Origin: Lachnospiraceae bacterium
Lineage (GTDB): Bacteria; Bacillota; Clostridia; Lachnospirales; Lachnospiraceae
Direction: 5' to 3'
Length of the DNA stretch: 64,000 nt
Assembly: GCA_015056905.1 (NCBI GenBank)
Contig: SVFI01000010.1
Span: forward strand, 35,907 to 99,906
Both the position numbers and the translations under genes were made by a program. This document shows, one piece after another, positions 8,892 through 16,502 of this stretch (its first letter is position 1; the number at the start of each line of letters is the position of its first letter). The notes under the pieces are model-generated. The model did not search any database. It had not been told where the DNA came from and was given only the letters and a program-made list of their open reading frames with translations.

Positions 8892-8936
8892 CTCCTTTAG
8901 TTTTGTTTTAGGTGAGGAAGGTCTCGAACTCACCGC
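8892..8936 (-). promoter_or_regulatory. preQ1-I riboswitch (translational type)
   Basis: On the minus strand a GGTGAG/CTCACC stem encloses a loop starting TTCGAG. It is followed by an A-rich tail TAAAACAAAACTAAAGG, the layout of class I preQ1 aptamers (stem, TTC-N-AG loop, A-rich tail pairing back to the loop). CCTT in the loop can pair with AAGG of the queT ribosome binding site, so ligand binding should hide the SD and reduce translation. Assignment is by motif and by the downstream gene. Confidence 0.82.
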
Positions 8937-8949
8937 GTTTTGCCATTTT

Positions 8950-8978
8950 AGTATAACTATAGTATATGTGCATGTCAA
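8950..8978 (-). promoter_or_regulatory. Predicted promoter of queT
   Basis: Minus strand: TTGACA (8978-8973), 17 bp, TATACT (8955-8950). The start would fall a few bases before the riboswitch stem, as expected for a compact preQ1 leader. Confidence 0.75.
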
Positions 8979-9019
8979 GGAATGCAAAATGCAGAGTGGA
9001 AAATTGAATCGCAGTTTCG

Positions 9020-9048
9020 TTGGAAAGTTATTTGAAGTGTGGTAGAAT
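9020..9048 (+). promoter_or_regulatory. Predicted promoter of the translation-related gene run
   Basis: TTGGAA (9020-9025), 17 bp, TAGAAT (9043-9048), 32 bp before the ATG at 9081. Confidence 0.5.
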
Positions 9049-9080
9049 AATGTCCGGAAGAAAATATCCGGAGGCGAAAA

Positions 9081-9647
9081 ATGGAACTTGAACTTATAAA
9101 AGGGCGTCCGCACAGTTGCGCGGACAGACTGGAGAAGGAAGTCAGGACATATGATTTACTTGACAGTCTCGGAATTGAATATGAAAGAACGGACCACAGG
9201 GATATGCCCGCAACGACGATGGAAGCGTGCAATGAGATTGATGCGGTATTGCAGGTGACAATATGTAAAAATTTGTTTTTGTGTAACCGGCAGAAAACCG
9301 ATTTTTATCTGCTGGCAATGCCGGGGGATAAACCTTTCAAGACAAAAGATTTGTCTGCGCAAATCGGGAGTGCGCGGCTTTCTTTTGCATCCGAGGAGTT
9401 TATGGAAGAGTTCCTCGATATTACACCGGGGAGCGTATCGGTGCTCGGGCTGATGAACGATAAGGATAACCGGGTCAGACTTTTGATTGACGAAGAAATC
9501 CTGGGTATGGAATATTTCGGATGTCATCCGTGTATCAACACGAGCAGCATGCGGTTAAAGACGAAAGATTTACTGGATACATTTTTGCCGGCAGTGCATC
9601 ACGAGTACACGGTTGTCAAACTTCCGCGATACGAGGATGCGGAATGA
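9081..9647 (+). CDS. Prolyl-tRNA deacylase (ProX/YbaK editing-domain family)
   Basis: A free-standing 188-residue protein of the YbaK/aminoacyl-tRNA deacylase fold. It matches the ProXp-ala/PrdX type: an N-terminal LLDSLGIEYERTDH, then CKNLFLCNRQKTDFYLLAMPGDK with the conserved lysine, the GSARLSFAS strand and the GSVSVLGLMND loop. These enzymes hydrolyse Ala-tRNA(Pro) made in error by prolyl-tRNA synthetase, protecting proline codons. It acts in the cytoplasm on tRNA. The SD CCGGAGG precedes the ATG. It leads a tightly spaced run with the S4-domain protein and the ABC-F ATPase, both linked to translation. Confidence 0.85.
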   Translation: MELELIKGRPHSCADRLEKEVRTYDLLDSLGIEYERTDHRDMPATTMEACNEIDAVLQVTICKNLFLCNRQKTDFYLLAMPGDKPFKTKDLSAQIGSARLSFASEEFMEEFLDITPGSVSVLGLMNDKDNRVRLLIDEEILGMEYFGCHPCINTSSMRLKTKDLLDTFLPAVHHEYTVVKLPRYEDAE

Positions 9648-9678
9648 ATTAGCATAGGCTAACTATGGGAAGGGACTC

Positions 9679-10437
9679 ATGAACGCGGAAGAAGAATTTT
9701 TACAAAAAAGATTTATTGATTTGGCTAACCAGTCTTATCGTAATAATATATACACATTTACGGGATTTTTGACTGCGGCTGAGCAGGATTTGTTTTATCG
9801 GACTCTGCCGGGAATCGGACAGATAGGTTATGCTCTTTTCGGCGGAGCTGATGGTTGCGAGAGACAGATGCTCAGGTTCGGCTCGGAGGAGATGCTTGGT
9901 TATGAAGAAGCGTTTCCTGTCTGCTGTGTGGAAATTAAGCCGACAGCACCGAAGTTTGCAGACAAGCTTACCCACAGGGATTTTCTTGGAGCGCTGATGA
10001 ACCTCGGGATTGAGCGGAGCACGCTCGGAGATATTTTTATTTCAGACAAAATCGGATATGTGTTTTGTCACGAAAAAGTGGCGGATTATATGACAGGGAA
10101 TGTTGACCGGATTCGACATACCTCTGTTAAGTGTCGGGTTTTAAAAGAAACGCCGGAGGCGGTTAAGCCGACACTGAAAAAGGAAACGCTCATTGTCAGC
10201 TCCGAGCGACTGGACGGAATTGTGGCAAAGCTTTTTCATCTGTCAAGAAGTCAGAGTCTTCTGTTGTTCCGTGAAAAAAAGGTGTTCGTGAACGGGAGAT
10301 GCATGGAAAATAACAGCGGGATTTGTAAAGAGGGCGATGTTGTTTCGGTGCGGGGATTCGGTAAATTTGTCTACAGGGGCTGCGTGCATGAGACGAAAAA
10401 AGGTAATCTGAGTATTGTGCTGGAGAGGTATGTATGA
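9679..10437 (+). CDS. ylmH: YlmH-family S4-domain RNA-binding protein
   Basis: A 252-residue cytoplasmic protein. Residues 1-80 are helical with the family start (LANQSYRNNIYTFTGFL). The middle domain has the YlmH signature THRDFLGALMNLGIERSTLGDI. The C-terminal S4 domain (about 175-250) includes SERLDGIVAKLFHLSRSQS and VFVNGR. Family members bind structured RNA, and in Bacillus YlmH is linked to ribosome-associated quality control. In many Firmicutes it sits beside divIVA; here it instead precedes an ABC-F ATPase and overlaps it by 4 bp (ATGA), indicating coupled translation. Confidence 0.88.
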   Translation: MNAEEEFLQKRFIDLANQSYRNNIYTFTGFLTAAEQDLFYRTLPGIGQIGYALFGGADGCERQMLRFGSEEMLGYEEAFPVCCVEIKPTAPKFADKLTHRDFLGALMNLGIERSTLGDIFISDKIGYVFCHEKVADYMTGNVDRIRHTSVKCRVLKETPEAVKPTLKKETLIVSSERLDGIVAKLFHLSRSQSLLLFREKKVFVNGRCMENNSGICKEGDVVSVRGFGKFVYRGCVHETKKGNLSIVLERYV

Positions 10438-12335
10438 ACATTTTAACACTTGACCATATACAAAAATCATACACGGGAAGGATGCTGTTTGATGATGCTT
10501 CCTTTTATCTGCAAGAGGGAGAAAAGGTCGGAATTCTCGGAATCAACGGCACGGGAAAGTCGACACTTTTGCGCATAATAGCAGGACTGGAGGAACCGGA
10601 TGCGGGAAAGGTGATTCGTGCGGGAAACGTGACGGTGCAGATGCTTGTGCAGAGTCCTGAGTTTGAGATGAATGATACAGTGCTGGAAGCAGTTATGCGT
10701 TCGCATGTTATCGGAAAATTCGGCGAGACAGCGGATACGGCGTCAATGGAAGCAAAGGCAAAATCCATGCTTATGAAGCTCGGATTTACAGAGTTTCATC
10801 AGCCGGTAGAGCAGCTTTCCGGCGGACAGAAAAAGAAAGTGGCTCTCGTGTCCGTGCTTTTGCATCAGTCGGATATTCTCGTGCTCGATGAGCCGACCAA
10901 CCACTTGGACGCCGAAATGTCCGATTGGCTGGAAGATGTGCTTAAGAATTATCGGGGAACGCTTGTTATGGTTACACACGACAGATATTTCCTGGACAGT
11001 GTATCAAACCGTATTGTGGAAATTGACAGAGGCTCCATCTATTCGTATGATACCAACTATTCGGGATTTTTGGAGAGGAAAGCACAGCGTGAGGAGATGC
11101 AACAGGCGTCTGAGCGAAAGCGTCAATCTATTCTGCGCACGGAGCTGGAGTGGGTAAAACGTGGAGCCAGAGCCAGAACAACAAAGCAGAAAGCACGCCT
11201 GGAGCGATATGAAGAACTGAAAAACAGACAGGTTCTGGCGGCGGACGGAGCGGTAGAAATCAGCAGCGTATCGAGCCGTATGGGCAAGACGACGGTGGAA
11301 CTCCATGATATTTGCAAGGCGTATGGGAATAAAGTGCTCCTGCGCGATTTTACCTATTCATTTTTAAGAAGCGACCGCGTTGGCTTTGTCGGTGAGAACG
11401 GTTGTGGTAAAACGACGCTGATGAAAATGATTGCGACGGCAGCAGGTGCAAGTGTAGGAATGAAAGGCTTTGAGGCGGTTTATCCGGATGCGGGAACCAT
11501 CACCATTGGGCAGACGATTAAGATTGGTTACTATTCACAGGAAATTGCCGGGGAGAAAGAGGCAGGGATTGCTTACATGGACCCGGCAAAGAGAGTGATT
11601 GATTATGTCCGTGACACAGCGGAATTTGTACAGACTGTGGACGGAACGGTCAGTGCAACCAAAATGTGTGAGAGATTTTTGTTTGACAGCGAGCAGCAGT
11701 ACAGTCTGATTGGCAAGCTGTCCGGCGGACAGAAAAGACGTCTCAATCTGTTGCGGGTTCTGATGGAAGCGCCAAACGTTCTGATTCTCGATGAGCCGAC
11801 GAATGATTTGGACATTCGGACACTCACAATTTTGGAGGACTATTTGGACAGCTTTGACGGAATTGTGATTACCGTCTCGCACGACCGATATTTTTTGGAC
11901 CGTTGTGTGCGCAGAATCTTTGCCTTTGAGGGTGACGGGGTGCTTAGGCAGTATGAAGGCGGTTATACGGATTATCAGATTCGCAGAGAGATGGAAGGTG
12001 CGTCGGAACAGCAGAGACAAACATCCGGAAAAGGGATGTCGGGGGCGGCGGTGAACGAAGTGGTAACCAAAAAAGAAAAACCGCGCACGCACCAGCTGAA
12101 ACTTTCTTATAAAGAGCAGAAGGAATATGACACAATAGAAGATGAGATTGCGTCTTTGGAAGAAAAAATCGGTGCCGCGGAGGCGGATATTGTAAAATTT
12201 GCGAGAGATTTTGTCAAATTGAACGAGCTGACAAAAGAAAAGGATGTGTTACAACAAAAGCTCGATGAAAAGATGGAACGATGGATGTATCTGGAGGAGC
12301 TTGTTGCAAAGATTGAAGAGGAGCGGAATGGCTAA
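10434..12335 (+). CDS. ABC-F family ATPase (Uup-like)
   Basis: 633 residues with two ABC domains and no membrane segments. Domain 1 has Walker A GINGTGKST (about 35-43), signature LSGGQKKK and Walker B LVLDEPTNHLD. Domain 2 has GENGCGKTT (about 320), LSGGQKRR and LILDEPTNDLD. A charged linker joins them. The C-terminal coiled coil (QLKLSYKEQKEYDTIEDEI and on) is the Uup-type ABC_tran_CTD that contacts nucleic acid. ABC-F proteins act on the ribosome or on DNA recombination intermediates. Overlap with the S4-domain gene and its translation neighbours favour a ribosomal role. Nothing indicates an antibiotic-resistance subtype. Confidence 0.9.
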   Translation: MNILTLDHIQKSYTGRMLFDDASFYLQEGEKVGILGINGTGKSTLLRIIAGLEEPDAGKVIRAGNVTVQMLVQSPEFEMNDTVLEAVMRSHVIGKFGETADTASMEAKAKSMLMKLGFTEFHQPVEQLSGGQKKKVALVSVLLHQSDILVLDEPTNHLDAEMSDWLEDVLKNYRGTLVMVTHDRYFLDSVSNRIVEIDRGSIYSYDTNYSGFLERKAQREEMQQASERKRQSILRTELEWVKRGARARTTKQKARLERYEELKNRQVLAADGAVEISSVSSRMGKTTVELHDICKAYGNKVLLRDFTYSFLRSDRVGFVGENGCGKTTLMKMIATAAGASVGMKGFEAVYPDAGTITIGQTIKIGYYSQEIAGEKEAGIAYMDPAKRVIDYVRDTAEFVQTVDGTVSATKMCERFLFDSEQQYSLIGKLSGGQKRRLNLLRVLMEAPNVLILDEPTNDLDIRTLTILEDYLDSFDGIVITVSHDRYFLDRCVRRIFAFEGDGVLRQYEGGYTDYQIRREMEGASEQQRQTSGKGMSGAAVNEVVTKKEKPRTHQLKLSYKEQKEYDTIEDEIASLEEKIGAAEADIVKFARDFVKLNELTKEKDVLQQKLDEKMERWMYLEELVAKIEEERNG

Positions 12336-12663
12336 AGTTGCGGAAGATAAATCATACACGTATATGATACGTTGTGAAGACGATTCGATATATACGGGGA
12401 TTACCAAGGATGTGGAGCGCCGCATGCAGGAACATAAAAGCAGGGGGAAAGAGTGCGCCAAATATACGCGAACGCATCATTTTTTGAGGCTTGAGGCAGT
12501 GTTTGAGGCTCAGTCATGGTCGGATGCAGCAAAGCTGGAATACGCGATCAAACGCCTGTCCCGTAAGCAGAAGGAAGAGCTGATTGCGCAACCTTCACTT
12601 GTCAATGAGATGTTTGTGGGAAAGCTTTCCGGTTGCGGTTTTGTTCCCATGGTAGTAAAATAA
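12328..12663 (+). CDS. GIY-YIG nuclease-superfamily protein (UPF0213/YhbQ type)
   Basis: The start ATG at 12328 overlaps the ABC-F stop by 8 bp and has GAGGAG in front; an in-frame ATG at 12244 has no ribosome binding site and lies inside the upstream gene. The 111-residue product carries the single-domain GIY-YIG pattern: YTYMIRCEDDSIYTGIT (YMI and YTG in place of GIY and YIG), then an RRMQEHK arginine helix and KYTRTH. A short C-terminal tail follows. Proteins of this group are small putative DNA-structure nucleases whose cellular role is poorly defined. It is probably the last gene of the translation run or co-transcribed with the following cyclase (31-bp gap). Confidence 0.85.
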   Translation: MAKVAEDKSYTYMIRCEDDSIYTGITKDVERRMQEHKSRGKECAKYTRTHHFLRLEAVFEAQSWSDAAKLEYAIKRLSRKQKEELIAQPSLVNEMFVGKLSGCGFVPMVVK

Positions 12664-12694
12664 AGACAGCAAAAAGAAGCATACGAGGTAACCA

Positions 12695-13984
12695 ATGAAG
12701 AAAAAGAGAAGTATCAAAAAGACATTAGTCAGGCTGTCGGTAATGCCGGCTGTTTTTATAGGACTTGCGCTTACCGCCATATCGGTTCATTCGCTTTGGA
12801 TAGGAATGACGGAGGAAATCAGTAATTCTCTGTCGATTGCAGCCAATTCTTTATACAACACTTACTCGCTTGTGGCACCGGGAGATTATGAACTGAAGGA
12901 CGGTGTACTGATGAAAGGCGAACAACAGATAGAGGGCGATTACAAAATTGTCGATGCGCTGAAAGAATCGTATGGTATGGAGATTACGCTGTTTTATGGG
13001 GATGAACGTAAGCTGACTACGATTACGGACGAAGCGGGTAACCGTGTTGTCGGAACGAAAGCGAACCCGGAGACGGTGCACTGGGTACTGGAAACAGGAC
13101 GGAAGTATTTTTCGGAAAAGGTTGAGATTAACGGAGAGAATTACTTCGGGTATTATATTCCGGTGCTGAACAAGGATAAAAGCATTGTAGGTATGGCATT
13201 TGCAGGTGTGAAAAGGGTGGATGTGATGTACTCTATCCGCGATAGCATTATGCAGTCGGTGCTGATTTGTGTGATTGTGATTGTGGCAACGATGCTCGTG
13301 TGTGTGGTGGCCAGTCAGAAAATTATCGAGGCGCTGAAGCATATTACTGAGTATCTCGGATATTTGTCGCAGAGCGATTTCTCTCAAAAGATGCCTAAGA
13401 TAGTGTTGCGTCGCGAGGATGAAATCGGAGACATGGGAAGATATGCGGAAGTGGTAGGCAAGTCACTCAAAGACATGATTACAACCGATCCGCTGACAGG
13501 ACTTTATAACCGCCGTGCATGCAAGAGCCATCTTGATAAATGGATTGAAAAATGTAATAAGCAAAAAGAAAACAGAATTACCGTCGGCATCGGCGATATT
13601 GATCATTTTAAGAAGATTAACGATACCTACGGACATGATTGCGGAGATATGGTGCTTGTTACCGTGTCTGAGATTTTCAGACGTCACATGGGCGAAGATG
13701 GCTGTGTGGCAAGATGGGGAGGAGAAGAGTTCCTGCTCGTGTTTGAGGAAGATGTGAAGGCTTCGCAGAAGAGACTTTTGTCTATGCTCGAAGAAATCAG
13801 AAATTATGAGTTTGAATATGAACGGAAGAAGTTCCGAATTACCTTTACTTTCGGTTTGAACGGAAAGATTGTGGGTCGCTCCTTTGATGAGATTATCAAA
13901 GAGGCGGACGAGTGTCTTTACCGCGGAAAGACCGGAGGCCGTGACAGAATCGTAATCACGACCGGGAAGGTAATTGAGCTATAA
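12695..13984 (+). CDS. Diguanylate cyclase with extracytoplasmic cache sensor
   Basis: 429 residues: membrane segment 1 (about 13-37), a single-cache domain outside (about 38-185, with YFGYYIPVLNKDKSIVGMAFAG), segment 2 (about 189-212), HAMP, and a C-terminal GGDEF domain (about 268-425). The active-site motif is GGEEF (342-346), a functional variant. DPLTGLYNRRA and the metal-binding D of GDIDHFKKIND are present. The inhibitory RxxD site five residues before GGEEF is absent (GEDG there), so feedback by c-di-GMP is probably lost. It should make c-di-GMP in response to an external small molecule. Its 3' end overlaps the convergent exporter gene by 29 bp. Confidence 0.92.
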   Translation: MKKKRSIKKTLVRLSVMPAVFIGLALTAISVHSLWIGMTEEISNSLSIAANSLYNTYSLVAPGDYELKDGVLMKGEQQIEGDYKIVDALKESYGMEITLFYGDERKLTTITDEAGNRVVGTKANPETVHWVLETGRKYFSEKVEINGENYFGYYIPVLNKDKSIVGMAFAGVKRVDVMYSIRDSIMQSVLICVIVIVATMLVCVVASQKIIEALKHITEYLGYLSQSDFSQKMPKIVLRREDEIGDMGRYAEVVGKSLKDMITTDPLTGLYNRRACKSHLDKWIEKCNKQKENRITVGIGDIDHFKKINDTYGHDCGDMVLVTVSEIFRRHMGEDGCVARWGGEEFLLVFEEDVKASQKRLLSMLEEIRNYEFEYERKKFRITFTFGLNGKIVGRSFDEIIKEADECLYRGKTGGRDRIVITTGKVIEL

Positions 13985-14864
13985 TAATGGCGATGAACAT
14001 GACGATACATCCGGCGATTTCGCGCCCTGAGAGTGTCTGTCTGAGAAGAACCCATCCGGCGAGTACGCTGACAACGGATTCTAAAGACAGAATGAGGGAG
14101 GCAATCGTCGGATTCATGTTTTTCTGGCCGACAATCTGGAGTGTATATGCAACACCGCACGAGAGCGCTCCTGCATAGAGGATCGGAAGACGCGCTGCCC
14201 ATATCTGAGACAAGGCGGGGTGCTCCATGAATAAAATAAACGGAAGTGAAATCAGTCCGCACGTCAGGAATTGAATGCATGACAGAAGCACACCATCCGC
14301 TTTGTCGGAGAAATAATCGATGACAAGAATGTGTGCGGTAAATGCAAAGGAGCACAAAAGCACATAAAAATCTCCGCGGGAGATAGAAAGTTTTTCCGTC
14401 ATACACAAAAGAAACAGTCCGACCAATCCGAGTATTACGCTCAAAATGACAGGAAGGGCTATTTTTTTACGGAAAAAAAGACAGCTTACAATCGGCACAA
14501 AGACGATGTAAAGCGCTGTGATAAATCCTGCTTTGCCGACGGAGGTTTGTTCGATGCCGAACTGTTGCAGGGTGCTTCCGAGACAGAGACAGATGCCGCA
14601 GGCAATTCCTCCGGGAATTCCGTGTCGCAGTTCTTCTGCCGTAAAAAGTCGATTTTTGTCACAACTCTCACATAATGGGAGAGAATGGCGCTTTCTTGAC
14701 TGCAATATCAGTACAAGTGGAAGTAGTGTGATGCCACCAATCAGACACCGGATTCCGTTGAAAGTAAACGGCCGGATAAATTCGGCGGCACTGCTTTGCG
14801 CCACAAAGGCAATTCCCCATATAAAAGCTGCCGTAAACAGCAGAAATGCGTTCTTTGGTTTCAT
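13956..14864 (-). CDS. EamA/DMT-family transporter
   Basis: The start at 14864 (MKPKNAFLLF) was chosen because AAAGGA lies correctly before it; the frame extends further upstream without a site. The 302-residue product has ten predicted membrane helices in two EamA repeats. The first begins FTAAFIWGIAFVAQS, the second has SLILSLESVVSVLAGWVLL and ends in a basic PSRS tail. The family exports amino acids or other metabolites; the substrate cannot be read from sequence. It converges with the cyclase gene and shares 29 bp with it, so neither gene has room for a private terminator. Confidence 0.88.
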   Translation of the reverse strand: MKPKNAFLLFTAAFIWGIAFVAQSSAAEFIRPFTFNGIRCLIGGITLLPLVLILQSRKRHSLPLCESCDKNRLFTAEELRHGIPGGIACGICLCLGSTLQQFGIEQTSVGKAGFITALYIVFVPIVSCLFFRKKIALPVILSVILGLVGLFLLCMTEKLSISRGDFYVLLCSFAFTAHILVIDYFSDKADGVLLSCIQFLTCGLISLPFILFMEHPALSQIWAARLPILYAGALSCGVAYTLQIVGQKNMNPTIASLILSLESVVSVLAGWVLLRQTLSGREIAGCIVMFIAIIIAQLPSRS

Positions 14865-14926
14865 TCTTTTTCGTCCTTTTAAGTGAATTTTGTATAAAAA
14901 ATCCCGGATGTTTTCGGGCAATTTGT

Positions 14927-14955
14927 ATTATGTAGAATCCGAGTCATAATGTCAA
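14927..14955 (-). promoter_or_regulatory. Predicted promoter of the EamA gene
   Basis: Minus strand: TTGACA (14955-14950), 17 bp, CATAAT (14932-14927). It lies in the intergenic region shared with the divergent chemoreceptor gene. Confidence 0.65.
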
Positions 14956-15073
14956 GAAAAGGGTAGATTTTTTCAAGCTGATATGCTACAATCTATATAG
15001 TTTATGTTAGTACGAAAAGATGATATAAATTACTGGAAAGGAACACCTGCGGGTGTAAGGGAATGGGAAGGTT

Positions 15074-16393
15074 ATGAGTAAAGAGAAAAGACAAAAAGGT
15101 AACATGGGTTATTTCACCCTGACGATTAAGATGCTTGCAATCGGTATTGTTCCGGTATTGATTTCTACGCTTGCATCAATTATCTGTGCAGCAGTTGTGC
15201 TGAAAGATGTGGAAGGAGCAATGCTCGGAAGTCTGATAAAGGCGAACCTTATTACGATGGTCGGACTTGAGGTTGTTATCGGGGTTGTAGTTTTTATTAT
15301 TGCAAGAAATATTGTAGGTTCCCTGAACCGAATTATTGATATTCTTACTTCGGCAGTAGAGGGTAACCTGACACGCCTTTGTACGGCGAAGGATACAGAA
15401 CGTAAAGATGAGATGGGAGTTCTTGCCCGTCATGCAAATGAAGTTATCAGATCCCTTTGCAAGGTAATTGCTAAGGTAGGAACCACAACAGATGTTATCG
15501 TGGCTGCTTCTGAGAAGCTTGAGAAGATGGCAGACCAGACGAGTAATGCATCTGATGATGTGGCAAGATCTATGGGTGATATGGCAAATGGTGCAACTGC
15601 GCAGGCAACAGAGACACAGACAGTTTCCGAAGCGGTTATGCAGATTGGTGACGGTATTGAACAGACAACGGTTGCAGTACAGAATCTTTTAAATAATGCA
15701 GATTCTATGAGAAGAGCCGGAGAAGCCGGATTAGAGAGTGTAGAAGATCTTGAAAGCATCTCTGACAAAGTTAAAGCACAGGTTGCTATTATTTACCAGC
15801 AGACGAATACAACGAACGAATCAGCACAGGAAATTCACAAAGCAACAGAACTTATCGCTTCCATCGCAAACGAGACGAACCTTCTTGCTTTAAATGCTTC
15901 CATCGAGGCAGCGAGAGCCGGAGAGAGCGGACGTGGTTTTGCGGTTGTTGCTGAGCAGATTAAGAACCTTGCAGAACAGTCTAATGAATCAGCTAAGACA
16001 ATCGAAGGAATTATTAAGAATCTTCTTGAAGAGTCAGAGCAGGCTGTACAGACCATGAATACAGTAGATGCAATCATCGGTCTTCAGGCTGATAAGGTAG
16101 ATACAACGAGACGTGTATTCGCAAAAGTGAACAATGGTCTTCAGGATACCATCAGTGATGTGGAAAGTATCGCAGCCAACACAGAAGTGCTCGACCAGGC
16201 AAAAGACAGAGTTATGCTTTCAGTTGAGAGTCTTTCCGCTATCGCAGAGCAGAACGCAGCAGGTACGCAGGAAACAGCCGCTTCCGCAGAAGAACTTGCA
16301 GCAACCATCAGCGAAATCAAAGATGCTTCTGCTAAGCTTTTCGATGTATCCGAGGAACTTACAGGCGAGTTAAATATGTATGTAATCTACTAA
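15074..16393 (+). CDS. Methyl-accepting chemotaxis protein without an external sensor domain
   Basis: 439 residues. Two membrane helices (about 16-44 and 60-82) are separated by only about 15 residues, so there is no room for a ligand-binding domain. A HAMP follows (about 80-135). The long cytoplasmic coiled coil carries the invariant hairpin tip [20 protein letters not shown] and the [20 protein letters not shown] segment that binds CheA/CheW. Gln/Glu pairs suited to methylation flank the tip. It may sense membrane state or cytoplasmic cues, or work with partner receptors. The SD GGGAAGG precedes the ATG, and a clear terminator follows. Confidence 0.92.
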   Translation: MSKEKRQKGNMGYFTLTIKMLAIGIVPVLISTLASIICAAVVLKDVEGAMLGSLIKANLITMVGLEVVIGVVVFIIARNIVGSLNRIIDILTSAVEGNLTRLCTAKDTERKDEMGVLARHANEVIRSLCKVIAKVGTTTDVIVAASEKLEKMADQTSNASDDVARSMGDMANGATAQATETQTVSEAVMQIGDGIEQTTVAVQNLLNNADSMRRAGEAGLESVEDLESISDKVKAQVAIIYQQTNTTNESAQEIHKATELIASIANETNLLALNASIEAARAGESGRGFAVVAEQIKNLAEQSNESAKTIEGIIKNLLEESEQAVQTMNTVDAIIGLQADKVDTTRRVFAKVNNGLQDTISDVESIAANTEVLDQAKDRVMLSVESLSAIAEQNAAGTQETAASAEELAATISEIKDASAKLFDVSEELTGELNMYVIY

Positions 16394-16419
16394 TTCCAAT
16401 GTACATAATATATGTGTAG

Positions 16420-16460
16420 AAACGGACCAATGGGGCTGAGCTTCATTGGTCTGTTTAGTT
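16420..16460 (+). terminator. Rho-independent terminator of the chemoreceptor gene
   Basis: AAACGGACCAATG (16420-16432) pairs over 13 positions, one G-U, with CATTGGTCTGTTT (16444-16456). A T-rich stretch follows. Confidence 0.8.
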
Positions 16461-16502
16461 AATATATTTCAAAGAAACCAATGTTTATAGGAGAACCAAA
16501 AC

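Noticed and set aside
10434..12335. ABC-F protein as an antibiotic-resistance factor
   Set aside because: Uup-type C-terminal coiled coil and housekeeping neighbours; no resistance-type linker or leader peptide was seen.
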